Positions 25,501 through 37,130 of a stretch of DNA of 64,000 bases are shown here, piece by piece. The notes below the pieces were generated by a model. The model saw only the letters and a program-made list of their open reading frames with translations, searched no databases and was not told the origin of the DNA. The stretch is from Pisolithus tinctorius (lineage: Eukaryota; Basidiomycota; Agaricomycetes; Boletales; Pisolithaceae), in the NCBI GenBank assembly GCA_024663395.1, contig JANFAH010000001.1, positions 6,448,001 through 6,512,000 of the forward strand. Reading direction: 5' to 3'. How positions within the stretch are numbered: position 1 is the first letter of the stretch; each line of letters starts with the position of its first letter. A program made the position numbers and the translations under genes.

Positions 25501-26060
25501 TAACAGAAATCAGACCGTACATGTATAGGGTATTGATGACTCTTGTTGGGATCCATGCGCAAGTCAGTCACGTCGCGGAAGGTTTGTTGGACCGCGTGCT
25601 TTATGCGCTCGTGGACGATGCTGCGGAGGAAGCTTTGCGTTCATTCCAGCAAGTAAAACGGTTTGGGATGGGTGGGATGTTACGTGTATGTCGCCTATTT
25701 GGACTCCTGAGTCTCCGGTGGTGAACATGGTTCTGAAAGGCAACGCTGGAGATTGAATTCATGCATCAAACCCTGACCCGCTACGTATCACCGTCGGCTG
25801 CCAAGACACTCTCGGAATTATACACCAAGATATCCCAGGCCTACGCTCGACGCCCAGCTGATGACAATCTACAAGGTAATCTCGATAGCGTGAAGAAGAT
25901 ACTTGCGGAGAGCCGTAGGGCAACGGGTATTGAGTTCATGTGCTTTAGGCAGCCAAAGAGCAAGAGTAGCTCTAAATCTACTGCGGGGAAGTCACGAGCG
26001 AAGGGCACGGAGGGTAGCCGAGCCACTGGAGAGCGCCGACGCGCCGACATAGTTCGTTAA
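22578..26060 (+). CDS. sec5: exocyst complex subunit Sec5, intron-rich
   Basis: Exocyst tethers secretory vesicles to the plasma membrane at growing tips. The start [37 protein letters not shown] matches the conserved Sec5 N-terminus. Next come [42 protein letters not shown] and ALYAEMREG, then [21 protein letters not shown] with CIEAGKYEAAL-type helices, all diagnostic for Sec5. The reading continues through many exons (for example 23580-23849, 24390-24650, 24940-25090, 25131-25262 and 25431-25690) to a basic, Ser/Lys-rich tail ending at 26060. Exon borders in the middle were not all fixed. No obvious break was seen. The gene ends 220 bp before the large mobile element, so its own 3' UTR may be intact. 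Confidence 0.88.
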
Positions 26061-26280
26061 TTTACGCCTCTCATGCACATCCCCGGAAGACTCGTCTCTC
26101 TGCCTACTGTGAGATTTGGGCAGGTGCCCTATTCAGACTCCCTCATTCGTTAATCCATTGTACACGTCAGGATCTCTATTGACTGAAGCCTTCTGAGGCT
26201 CAACGGTGAAAGTCACATCACCTATTTGGCTCTTATTGCACTTCTATTTAGTAATAATAAGCCTCAGCGCTCAGTTATCT

Positions 26281-26286
26281 ATCATC
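26281..26286. repeat. target-site duplication (ATCATC), left copy
   Basis: ATCATC directly precedes the left inverted terminus of the outer element and recurs at 61022-61027 directly after the right terminus. Confidence 0.8.
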
Positions 26287-26600
26287 TATGGAAAGCCGGA
26301 CAATCACGCTCGAATAAGGAAAGTCCAACGGCAAAATGCCCAACTCAAAATGGAAATGGCCGACGGCGGACCTCGATCACTCCAAGTACTTTTTTTTTTT
26401 GCCATCGTCGTAATGAAAAATGAAAAAACGCGTTTGTCGAAGTACTTTTTTTTTTTGGCCATCGTCATAATGAAAAATGAAAAAATGCGTTTGTCAAAGT
26501 ACTTTTTTTTTTGCCATCGTCATAATGAAAAATGAAAAAACGTGTTTGTCAAAGTACTTTTTTTTTTGCCATCGTCGTATTGAAAAAAGAAAAAAACATG
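26287..26600 (+). repeat. outer element left inverted terminus with 4 poly-T modules
   Basis: About 95 bp of unique terminal sequence is followed by four ~56-bp modules. Each has GTACTTTTTTTTTT, CCATCGTC, AATGAAAAATGAAAAAA and CGCGTTTGTC or variants. It pairs with 60765-61021 as a near-perfect inverted copy. Confidence 0.88.
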
Positions 26601-26639
26601 AAATGTATGTAGTAGATTTCGTAGACGTAGGTAAAGAAT

Positions 26640-28388
26640 TCACAGACTCGCCTCGACGTCACTTGCTTCATCGTCTGAACCAACATCGGAGAAGTGATCC
26701 ACCCAGAGGAATGCACCTGGCACCTCCATGTCATCTGTGCCATCAACCTCTTCCTCGTCATGCTCAAGTTTTTGCAGGGCACGGACATGTTCTTCTTCTA
26801 AGGAGATGATACAGGTCAGCCTCATTTCTTCACTCTAACCATTAGTATATTTTGACTTACACAATCCCATCCCATTTCCAAGGCTGCCCATATATTGATC
26901 ATTCTTGATAAGGTCTTGAAGTCCATCTATCAGAGGTACGTCATCATTCTGCTCTTCATTGTCAGATGTGGCCCCCTCGACGATGGGAACGATATCTGGC
27001 TGCTGCCGTAGGAGGGAGAGGAGGTCAAGGTAGATCGCCCATATTGTGTTGCGCTGAACGGACGGGGAGCCCAGTCGTATATAACACTCGTCGATGAAGG
27101 CGTTGAGTGCGTGCAGGACAAGATCGAATACTGGATGGTCAGCCTTAATGTAGAGTTGTCGGATGTCCTCAATTGTTTTTGGATCGACCATCACCTGTCA
27201 GAAACCATAGCATGTTAAATGTATACAATAAACAAATATATAGTACCTTGAAATCTAGCGCGCCATAGTCCTCCGCACAGGTGTGGATTAACTCGGGAAT
27301 TCCATGAGGTAGGACCTGAAAAACACTCATTACGTCAATTGCGGAGGTCCAATCACTGCATACCTTGTTTTTGTCCTGGCGCTTGCGACTATTATTGACT
27401 TGGTCTCGATACTGGTCCAGCTCCCTCTGGAGCCAGGGAATAAACAACCAACGAAAGACCATCCTGTTCAGATATATGGCTCAGTGGTGAACCATAAACT
27501 GAAAGGGATATCTTACAGCTGCAGCATATTGTCGGGATCATACCAGCCTTCATCAAGGCCTTCATCGAGCAGAGTCTCAAAGCCAGGGGTAAATCGTTGT
27601 CGAAGCTGGGACCATGTGATTTCCAGCATGATGTTCTTCTTTGTGCGCATCCAGCGGTGTTGCACAAAGCCCCTCAATGTGGGATCATGCAGCTGTCGTA
27701 GCATGGTTTGAGCATTAGCGATCCCAAAGTTTTCCATTCCGGGATCACTTTGAGTCACCATCGGTATAACTAGAATCAAATTCTTGTCAGTATAATAGCA
27801 CTACCGACTTGTGTTTCACTTACATCCAAACTCCATAACAGTTTCCAAATAATAAGAAAGAATGAGCTGTGGGTTGCGGTTAGAGTGCCAAACCTTCATC
27901 CAAAGGATCCGCCCTGAGAACGGCTCAATCCCTGTGTGTAAACCGAGGCCAAATCGAAGCCATTTGTCGTGTTGATCCACTGCCCAGATGTCGTTGACAC
28001 CTGTGGCCCAGAACCGGCGATGTTGGAGGCGCCTCGCCTTGCGGTGCCTAACTAAATGAGGCTCATACATAGTGAAGTACGACTGCATGGTGCTCCTATT
28101 AAAGATGTTAATCAGCATGCCTTGCGCATGCTATATTTTGAGTACTCACTGAGAGATGGACATGTCATGCTCGAAGAAAATAAGGCTGATCATTTCCCGA
28201 GTCCCAGCATTGGGGTACATTTCTCGCAGTTTGATCATGGCATCCCAAATGGTTTCTGGTGTATGCGCCTGCTGCCGAGTGTGCACAAGACCGAGGCTCT
28301 TACGGATCGCAACAAATCTTGTCAGACTAGCCAACATGTGTATCAGCATTCGGCACGAGGAAATAAATGATCACGCACCCAATGCCAT
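26640..28388 (-). pseudogene. integrase core-domain (DDE) gene, C-terminal part, split by KDZ element
   Basis: Minus-strand exons read (from 28388 down) GIG-LTRFVAIRKSLGL, HTRQQAHTPETIWDAMIKLR, then ATGVNDIWAVDQHDKWLRFG, SGRILWMKVWHSNRNPQLI, VTQSDPGMENFGIANA, HRWMRTKKNIMLEITWSQL, and an acidic C-terminus ending EASDVEASL at 26640. This is the retroviral-integrase-like rve fold found in many basidiomycete hypothetical proteins. Candidate catalytic residues are Asp in AVDQHDKW, Asp in QSDPGMEN and Glu in IMLEITW. Introns are short and GT-AG. The core residues are present, but the gene is cut after SQYGIG by the 16-kb KDZ insertion, so it cannot be expressed whole. Its 5' part continues at 44554-44870. 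Confidence 0.85.
28382..28388. repeat. target-site duplication (ATGCCAT), left copy of KDZ element
   Basis: ATGCCAT recurs at 44547-44553. An eighth base differs (A versus G), so the duplication is seven bases, or eight with one change. Confidence 0.78.
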
Positions 28389-28474
28389 CAGACCCTTCAG
28401 TCACATGTAATCCAGAAAGTGGGTCATCCGACATGCACATTTGGTCCTGAAAGTGGGACTAACCGACATCGGCC
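28389..28474 (+). repeat. KDZ element left inverted terminus (86 bp)
   Basis: It aligns along its full length with the reverse complement of 44461-44546, with roughly fifteen mismatches, most of them near the outermost bases. Confidence 0.85.
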
Positions 28475-28515
28475 TATAGACCCTGATGGTGGATAGGCCG
28501 ACATGTTGGAGGGAG

Positions 28516-29165
28516 GTCGGCCAACCTCACTGGGTGATGGATCCACACCCTGGAAGTGGTGTCGGCCAACCTCACTGGGGGATGGACCCACACCCTGGAA
28601 GTGGTGTCGGCCGACCTCACTGGGGGATGGACCCACACCCTGGAAGTGGTGTCGGCCGACCTCACTGGGCGATGGACCCACACCCTGGAAGTGGTGTCGG
28701 CCGACCTCACTGGGCGATGGATCCACACCCTGGAAGTGGTGTCGGCTGACCTCACTGGGCGATGGATCCACACCCTGGAAGTGGTGTCGGCCGACCTCAC
28801 TGGGGGATGGACCCACACCCTGGAAGTGGTGTCGGCCGACCTCACTGGGGGATGGACCCACACCCTGGAAGTGGTGCTGGCCGACCTCACTGGGCGATGG
28901 ACCCACACCCTGGAAGTGGTGCTGGCCGACCTCACTGGGGGATGGACCCACACCCTGGAAGTGGTGTCGGCCGACCTCACTGGGCGATGGACCCACACCC
29001 TGGAAGTGGTGTCGGCTGACCTCACTGGGCAATGGACCCACACCCTGGAAGTGGTGTCGGCCAACCTCACTGGGCGATGGACCCACACCCTGGAAGTGGT
29101 GTCGGCCTACCTCACTGGGCGATGGACTCACACCCTGGAAGTGGTGTCAGCCGATTTCACTGGGG
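28516..29165. repeat. left subterminal array, about 15 x 45 bp
   Basis: The unit contains GTCGGCCGACCTCACTGGG, GATGGACCCACACCCTGGAAGTGGT. The GTCGGCCGAC palindrome recurs every 45 bp with few substitutions. Because 45 is divisible by three and no stops occur, several frames on both strands stay open (15-residue periodic translations). I treat these ORFs as artefacts of the repeat. Confidence 0.92.
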
Positions 29166-29467
29166 GATGGACACAGACCTCACCACCTGGAAGTAGGGTT
29201 GGCCAAACCCTGAAAATTCCCTTGGCATAATCAATTGCTTGTCAATTTAGATGTTACCAGAAGTATTGACTCTGATGACACTTCCAGATGGACATACCCC
29301 CTGAGACCAGTGTTGGCCAACCTCACTGGGGGGTGGCCTTACCCCCTGAATCCGTGGCCATTCTTCACCTCCAGGTGATGTCAGTGATCTCACAGGGTTT
29401 GAAACTTGCAATGAGCATGGGTAGCCATATATAGGGATCCTTTTGATTCACACCATCTACAGTTTAT
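29166..29467. other. KDZ element spacer, 3' of accessory gene
   Basis: Contains degenerate repeat remnants (GTTGGCCAACCTCACTGGGG near 29311) and otherwise no gene. Confidence 0.5.
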
Positions 29468-31846
29468 TTATAGACCAAGACCCAGAGCTCTCTTGGTTGG
29501 TTGACGAGCTCTAGTTGATTTCTTGCTTGCCTCTTCACCCTCCTTTGCCATCTTCTGATCAACATCCCCACTGCCTCCCCTTTTTCTTTTCCTCACATCC
29601 TTTCTTGTATTCCGGGATTCCTTCATGCCACCCCCCTGGGTGGGACAGGAATCCCCTGCACTGACCCCAGTTGTTTCCTGTGCACCAATCCCTCTGCTTG
29701 AGCCACCAGAATTCTGCTGCAGTCTTGCAACTACCAGCCCCACTGCACCCATAACATCTTCCCCCTTGTGGATATCAAGACCTGAGCCTAGCAAAAAGCC
29801 CAGATTAGCAGCTTCAGGGTCATCTGATTCTATGTCCTGTGCTCTTTTGCACTCCCTCCACAACAAACCAAATCCCAGTACAATGGTAAGACCTTTTTGG
29901 GTGGATGCAAACTTTTCACTTTGCAATTGATACAGTGCCTTCCAGAAGGAATCCCCATTGCCATGCATCTCCTGGGGCAAATACTGGGCACTCCAGGCCC
30001 AAGATGCCCAGACAGGCAGGTTGACTGGTCCAGCATCAGGTTCCTGTACAAAATGTTTGTTAACCTGGTATTTGAAGAAAGTTTATCACTTACTGTCTCT
30101 GGCAAGCCATCTACAAGCTAAACAAGTTCCTGGTACCTGGGCATGATGCAAAGGGACTTTAAATATTTCACCCTGTCCCCATTTGCATGACAAGCAGGGC
30201 TGGATTCATGAGGGGTATCTTCAGATGGGGCCCTCCCAGAGTCAAGGATATCCTGGGCCCCTGATGAAGTTGCTATAGGGGTCATACCAGCCCCACCAAT
30301 TTCTTCCCCTAAATCTGAGGGCTTGGCCTCCACCCCAGCTTCACTGTCCTCCCCAGGGCTCATCCACTCTCTCTTTTTGGATGGGGTTTTCCTGTTCCAG
30401 GGCCTTCCCAATGGCTCGTCCTCCTTTTTGCACTTGATGAATGAAACAATCACCTTATCCTCCTCCTCTTGGGAATTCCAATGATTCCAAAGCATCCACA
30501 TGTCAGCCTTGGTCCATTTCGAAGGATCTTTCATCATGAATCCTTCTGGGATGGAATCAGAACTCAGATACTCCAAATGGGACTTGATAAGCAGGCCCCA
30601 GGGAACCTTGGCCTTGGGCTTCCCTGTAAACTTTGCTATGTTTCCAACTTCCATCAACAACTGTAGATGCACTTGACAATCAAGAACATACCATAGGCAG
30701 CCTGGAAGACCATTCTTGCCAAACTCTGCTGGACCTTGAGTTTCTGACCAGTCCAAGCTGGTACCTCTGGGTTTCCTTCATCATCCAAGGCTATCTCCAC
30801 CTTTGGATTCTCATCATTCAAATCTTCCTCAGCTGAGTATGGAATCAACCTAGGTACACATATTACATTGATCACCAATGTTTATCACTTACCAGCTTCA
30901 GTCAAAAGATAATTGGTTAACATTTGCTCTCCCTTTAGAACCCAATCCTTGGTGGGCTCTGAAGACTCTGAGAAGGCCTTCTTCCCATCAGGGGGTTGTG
31001 TTTCAAAGCTAGGTTTCTTCATTAGCATTGGATAGACAAGGTAAAGGGGAACCTACACTGCCATCTTGATCTGAGAATCAGTAGTCTCATGAGCCAGAAA
31101 CATCACTATATTTGACCCCATGGTCCTCCTGACTGTTTCAATAAAGTCTCTGGCCATGTTGGGAAAATTTTTTCTCCTGTACCTGAATTATTGCATGATT
31201 AGTATAAGACATTTGAAGTAGACCAGCACTGACAATTCATGAGTTTCTTTTGGAGCTCCCAACTTATTCCACTTGGAAGCAGCCCTCCCTGCTTCAGCCT
31301 TCTTGTCATCTGCAAGAGACTCCCACCACTGTTGGATGATTTTGGTCCTCTGACCTATGGTCTTGGGGTCCTTGGTGTCCCTCCTCTCCCTATCATAGGC
31401 ATCCATGTCCTCTTTGAAGAGCTGCTGGGAGGCAGTAAAATCAGTGAAGGGTTTTCTGTAATTTCCAGCCTTGGTAGGTCTGGTCCTCTCCTCTCTGCCA
31501 TCCTCATCCTCACCAGTCCCAGGCTGCTCCTTCCTCTTGTCTGTTGCAGCCAGGATGCTCTCAATGATGTGTTCCTCATCATCCTGGTCTTCAGGGTCTA
31601 GTTCTGGCAAAAACACCCTTCTGATGGCCTAAATACACTTGAGATATGTGAAACTTGATGAAAAAGATACCCTACCACTCTCAAGTTCTGGGGCAATTCC
31701 ACAGATCCTGAAGATGCTTGCTGAAGGATCTGGGATTTCACATCAGCCAGGATCTGGGCCCTGAGGTCAGGATTCCCTCGGGCATCTGTGTACTGCTCCA
31801 CATAGGAGGACAGCAGATCAGAGTAGACTTCAGACCAATCAGCCAT
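29468..31846 (-). CDS. unknown accessory protein of the KDZ element, multi-exon
   Basis: I do not recognise a named domain. From ATG 31846 the reading is MADWSEVYSDLLSSYVEQYT, then a charged exon (31188-31616) with RKPFTDFTASQQLFKEDMDA and a helical IQQWWESLADDKKAEAGR. Next come RRKNFPNMARDFIETVRRTM and FLAHETTDSQIKMAV, an exon with PAWTGQKLKVQQSLARMVFQ, a Trp-rich stretch (KWTKADMWMLWNHWN), and a long Lys/Arg/Ser-rich tail with KRKRGG and ARQPTKRALGL ending at 29468. The tail could carry nuclear localisation signals. It lies directly downstream of the transposase gene in the same direction. Similar proteins occur near KDZ genes in other basidiomycetes as far as I recall, without assigned function. 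Exon borders are approximate. Confidence 0.6.
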
Positions 31847-32079
31847 GAGAGAATAAAATCAGGGGGATAATTAGCAGCACAGATGATGGAGGTTGGAAGC
31901 AAGGTGAAAAATTTTCAGCCTTTCCCAATTTAGGCAGGAGGTTGAAGTTTTCGGCCATCACTCTTTTAGGAAAGGTACCATTATGGTATGATTGTTTTGA
32001 TGTATTTGCTATTCACTTTGATTCAGATACCAAGTGCAAAGCAAGGGTAATCAGAAAACTATACACATATACCCATGTT

Positions 32080-35000
32080 CTAAATACAATCCATTTGTTT
32101 ACCTTGGAACATCAATTGGGCCTTTTTGGAAAAGTCAGTCCACAACACTATCTGCTTATGAGCATAAGCCTTTTTCCCTGGTTCCAACAATTGTAGAGCC
32201 CTTTTCTCCCATATGTCCTTCTGGAACTCAAACCATAAGATGGCCCAAACCATCTCATGCCTCACCAATGACAATTCTTCTTTCCACCTGTCCCTTCTTG
32301 CCCTTGCTTTGAGCCAGTTGATCCTGTAAACTGCCCCACAATTTATTGGTGAGATTTTTTTGAGTAGTATTAACACTTACACTCCTCCATTAAACCCCCC
32401 TTCTCAGCATTCAGTTGACCCTGTTCACCATCCATCATCCAAAACCATGCCATTTTGCTGGTTCCCTGCCCAAACCGGTTCTCCTCTGTAACATCCTTAC
32501 TCACTGCCAGGTCCTGGGGCTGAATAGCCTGATATTTTTGTCCAATCTCTTGATCGGGTTCCAACTGGAGAATGGCCTGCCTTGCCCTCTGATAACTTCT
32601 GACCTGCTTGTTTATCCAAGCCACCACTTTTTGGATGTCCTGCTTGGTTCTTGTACCTTCCCTAGTTGATTGTGCACTGCGGAAGTTCTGTCTGTATAAC
32701 ATTGCCTTGTGTCCAAGGTTGGTTCGGAGCTGGTCTAGACAATCATTAGCTTGCCCAATCCTGAGTTCCATTTCTTCTTTGAGGAGGTCATGAAGGCCAA
32801 GCTCCATCAGTTTGGTTGCTCCAATGGATGAGGGCATCCATATACTCATGAGCTCAGCAGGTAGCTCCTCTCCTTCTTCTGTAGCCTCCCAATCCTCATC
32901 ATCTTCTCAGTACTCTCCATTGTCATCAATTTCTTCACCTTGCCCAAGGAATGCTGGATCATCCTGGGGTATGAAGACATCGTCCACCTCCAAACCTTTG
33001 AGAAATGCCTGGCTGGTGCCATGGAATTTGTCAATCCTGGCAGAAAGTCTTTTTCTTTTCTCTGAGACTTTGATTTCTTGTCTGGTAGACATGTGGCTCT
33101 GTCTAAGCTCAGATCTTAGCTGGTCCCTGCAGGTCTGGTTAGCAACCTATTGCTTCTGGAAACCACAGACCATACTGTGCATCCTCTATGCTAATTCCTT
33201 CCACAAGCCAAGCCACAGAACCATGGCTCCCTGGGGACACAGGTGGATTTTTCATGAGCTTTAACTGCACTTCACCCATGGTAGGGGCTACAGGCCATCA
33301 GACATGCCCAGGGTTTCTTAGGAACATACTGACCTTTTTCCCCTTTCAACAAATAAATGTCTAGGGAATCACCTCGATTTGCTTCTGCCTCAAGAACATC
33401 CGACTCCCATTGGGCAAGTTGGCCAGGGTCTAGAACAGCTGTCAACTGCTCATATGCCTGATTCATTTCTTCTAGGCACTTGTGTGAGGTCTTGTATTTT
33501 TTCAACAGTGCAGGAACTGAGATGTACAGGGTAAATTAACTTCTCTTTGAAGAACAGGTCTCTCACCCATGTTGACAATTTTTTTCCAGTTAGAATTTCT
33601 CATATGGTCATCATACACTTCTTGTCTGTGGGCCTGAGTCATAGACCTTGCAGTGGGAGAGATCTTATTGAATGGAGCCCACAATGTCTCCAAAATTTCA
33701 CCATCCAGATGACCAGCACCCTTGATAAAGTTGAGGCTATATCTTGGAAAGCAAGAGAGTTTGTGGGCAGCAAGATGAAACTTCCCCACAGCAGGAATGA
33801 TTTCCAGGGAGATGGAGAGAGCAGCTGGATTTTACCTGACTCTGGAAGTTAATACTCCACTGGCACCCAACATCATAAATGACAAGGGCCTTTGTGATGC
33901 TTTCTGAATGATAATCAAGAGCACTGCAGATGGAGTAATCTGTGTTCATGTACCTAGCACAAAATGAGTTCCAAAGGCTTCCAGTACATCCATCAGGTCC
34001 ACTCACTTTTCCCCTTTCTGAAAGTCCACCACAGAATGGGGAACAAAGCAACCATGCCGAGCACAGGCTGTGGCACCAATCCCAGTGGACCGGAGATTGG
34101 ACTTGTTAATATTAGCAGCATTGATTGCCCTGTGATTGCTGCAGGTGGATCTCTACCAGTACAGTGGGTCATTTAAACTCCATGACCTTGGGACAACTCA
34201 CCTCCTTGTTATCCAAAGACTGCTCAAGATGGGCCTGGTAGGGCTTTTCAGCAACCATGTAACCAGTTCCATCTGATAATGACACATCCAACTCAGGCTT
34301 GTTCATTTTCATATGCTGAGCAGTGAAGTTGCCATCCATGACATATTGCCTCATTATGGTATCACTAAGGGGGGAGGGGAGTTAGAAATCAAAACCCTAC
34401 AGATTATCACTCCATACCTGTCATATCGGGTTTTCCAATCTGGAGGTAAATTAATACCTGGTTGTGGGCAGGCAGGACAAAAGAGTGCAAGTTCTCCTTG
34501 TCTAGGATCTTGTTCTTTATCATGACCAAAGCCAAACCATTTCCTATGTTTCAAATCCCTCCACAGTCTGGAAACCCTCATCAGCTCTCGGTACCTGTCC
34601 TAATTGGAAATGAATGCATTAATAGAACCCCCTAAGAGCAAATAGTGCATGGCACTCAACTGGTATACAGTCAGGAAATGCATTGTTGGTGAACCTCTTC
34701 AGCTTCTGATAGAAACTCATAGCTGAAGTCTTGCATTCCAGGGCATCAATGAGAAAGTGATTAAGAACATCAAAGGTGAAAGCAGTCTTGGGCTTTGTTA
34801 TACTGGCTGGAAAGAGTCTTTCCCTGAGTAAATCAAGGTGCCAGTCCATTGGATCTGACCCAGGGCAATTGCACCAAGAAATCTCATGAGTGAAAATTCC
34901 TTCTGTGTGCACTATGGTCATTTTTGATCTGAAGGATCTCCTGCTACCAGAGGTTAACATGGAGGCTACAGGATATGACTGCCATTGACCTGTAATTGGG

Positions 35001-35672
35001 AGGCCCTTCCCCAGAAGTATAGCCCAACTCCTCTGAGTCTGGATCCTGATTCTGTCTGTTTTGAGGGCAAGGATGACCCCCATGGCCAATGTGCCAAAGG
35101 AACCCAAGTGCCATCAAAGAGGTAGCCTGGTAATGAGTAGCATTCCATCTTTGTACCTTGTGGAATGGAAGATTTTGATGCACTTTCACAGCACAAGGAC
35201 CACACCAGGCATGCACACCAATGCAGGACATGCATCTGATACTTCCTTCTGCCTGACAGCACTGCTCACATATCCCCCCCTTAGCCAGCTGCTCTCCCTT
35301 GAGAATGACTTTGAGATATTCTGCTCTCCAAGGCAGCCATTCTCTGATGAAATCATTTTGACTCTAGGGGATAATTTAGCCAATGCAGTATCAGGCAAAA
35401 CTTCCCACCTTGGTAACCCTCCTAGTATTTGGGGTATCTTCCTCATCATTCCAGTCCAAGGTAGGCATGTCAAAGGAGTCTGGGACAACATTTTGGGAGC
35501 CTATTGTCCTGGGGGTCCTTGGAGTTGAAGGTTGACTCTGAGATGGGAGGTAGAGGTGTCTAGCATCCACCTCCTTGTAGGTGTCCTTTCCTCTCCGGGT
35601 TTTAGTGACTTCAAATTTATACAAACCTCCTGCAGAGCTTTTGCCAAGGACTTTGGTTCTACGATGACGCAT
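32080..35672 (-). CDS. KDZ (Kyakuja-Dileera-Zisupton) transposase with CxC2-like finger
   Basis: The transposase of the element. From ATG 35672, a basic, Pro/Thr-rich N-terminus reaches RRVTK; a 45-bp intron then joins SQNDFIREWLPWRAEYLKVI. The cysteine cluster CEQC...CMSC...WCGPCAVKVHQNLPFHKVQRW and SLMALGFLWHIGHGGHPCP are diagnostic of the CxC2 domain linked to KDZ transposases. Downstream are TFDVLNHFLIDALE, LVIYDVGCQW (first catalytic Asp), GAGHLDGEILETLWAPFN (second Asp) and YDDHMRNSNWKKIV. The helical C-terminal half ends with VYRINWLKARARRDRWKEEL, LVRHEMVWAILWF and the stop at 32080. About eight introns are needed. I see the core motifs intact, but not every junction was checked. Confidence 0.85.
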
Positions 35673-35816
35673 GATTGAGCACAGGAAGAGTCAAAAGCAA
35701 GGTTTTCAGCTGTATTGAAAATTTTTCATCCCCAAAACAACACCACACAAGTCCAGAACAAGGTTATCAAATGTATTTAAAATATTTGTACCCAAAAATT
35801 GCCACTAAAATGTGTT

Positions 35817-37130
35817 TTAAGTGTATCTGACAGCCAACCCAAGAATGTCCTTTTGGGTAGTCCATGCTGGTCTTGTGACCTTGAGTCGGTCATGTACTTT
35901 GTCCTTCATATAATGCACCAATGCAATTCTTTCTCCCTTCTCCCACTTTGGCACAGAATGTTGAAGGATTTTTCCTGATAGGAAAATCATGGTGCCTGGG
36001 GAATAAGCCAGTTCGGCCCCCAGATCTGGAATAAGGAATTTAGCATTGTGAGAACCCAGGCTCACTAATGAATCCAGAAGGGTTGGGGTGGATGTGACAT
36101 CTCGGTGAGAGGGAGTTTCCTGATTGACAATAATATCAATGTTGGTATAGACCGATGGCCAATCCAGGGATATCTCATTCTCCACCCTGCCAGCCTTGGC
36201 CAACATTGCTTGATCACCAGCCCTGGCCATATCTGGCAATGAGACCTTTGCTATATTGCTCCAGAAGTGTTCCACATAAGAAATCTTGAGCAGCCATTCC
36301 CTATTGGCTTTCTGTTTGAGGGATGTGCTTTGATAGAGTGTATCAACCAACCTCTTTAAATTTGTCAGCCCCTACCATGGAAATCACAGCACCTGGACAA
36401 ACCTCATGGGCCTGTTGGAATGTGGCAGGAGACATGGAAATCCTGCCATGTCCATACATGACTTGGTCAACAGGCTGATGCTTATGGCCATATTGTTTGT
36501 TAAGCTTGCTTTTGTCTTTTGGCTTGTTCTTGGGCTCAGTCTGAAGATTGTCTTTTATGGAAAGGAGAAGGGAATTGAGAAGTTCCTATGATATAAAAGC
36601 TGTAGTGAAGGGGTGTCAGAGAATGAAAACACTCACTATCCGTGCATCTGGGACAATACCAGGCAGATACCATACTATCCCCCTGCCATGCACATCCAGA
36701 ACTGTGGCAGGAGCATTGATATACCCAATTTTTGGGTTTTCAAAATGGATGGTCCTGTCCTTGGCATGCACCAATGGTTCAGAAAACCTGTCTGCATCCC
36801 AATGCAACACATCTATTAAGGGTCAGACTTGGATCACTTGGAATTGTTGTGGAAATCACCTACAGGGATTGAGGATGGCATGTGTAATGACTGTGGATGC
36901 CAGCCTAACTTCCAAAGATGTAATAGCATCTGAAGTTAGACCAGATTCCCCTTGCAATGTTGCCCTGACTTGGGTTAACTCAGCCAAGGATCGAAGTCTA
37001 TTATCCAACTAAATACATAGCAAGTGTAGCATCACTGCTTATGGCTTACCTTGGCTTCCTGAGCTGGTGATTTGAGAAAATAGAGCTGGAAGAGATCATA
37101 GGGACTGTTCCAAAGGCAGCCTTCAGCATT
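35817..37130 (-). CDS. TET/JBP-type Fe(II)/2-oxoglutarate dioxygenase, apparent frameshift
   Basis: TET/JBP enzymes oxidise the methyl group of 5-methylcytosine or thymine. Minus exons read YNGGWNAEGCLW, SPYDLFQLYFLKSPAQEA, a helical segment (LDNRLRSLAELTQVRATL), VLHWDADRFSEPL, TVLDVHGRGIVWYLPGIVP, then YGHGRISMSPATFQQAHE, NREWLLKISYVEHFWSNIAK and the core: NQETPSHRDVTS (HxD iron ligands), LGAELAYSPGTMIFLSGKIL, LQHSVPKWEKGERIALVHYM (distal His, and Arg for 2-oxoglutarate). It ends at 35817. Between SMVGADKFKE and LVDTLYQSTSL, near 36350, the frame shifts with no plausible intron, so this copy may be dead or carry a sequencing error. The 5' end is uncertain; a stop interrupts the frame upstream of YNGGW. 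It follows the transposase gene's orientation and lies 145 bp upstream of it. Confidence 0.82.

Noticed and set aside
26640..28388. LTR retrotransposon or retroviral integrase
   Set aside because: No gag, protease or reverse transcriptase nearby; the core resembles the stand-alone fungal integrase-domain proteins and lies inside inverted termini.
28424..29230. Long ORFs on both strands (up to 236 codons)
   Set aside because: They are translations of a 45-bp tandem array with no stop in several frames; the 15-residue periodicity and simultaneous openness on both strands argue against coding.
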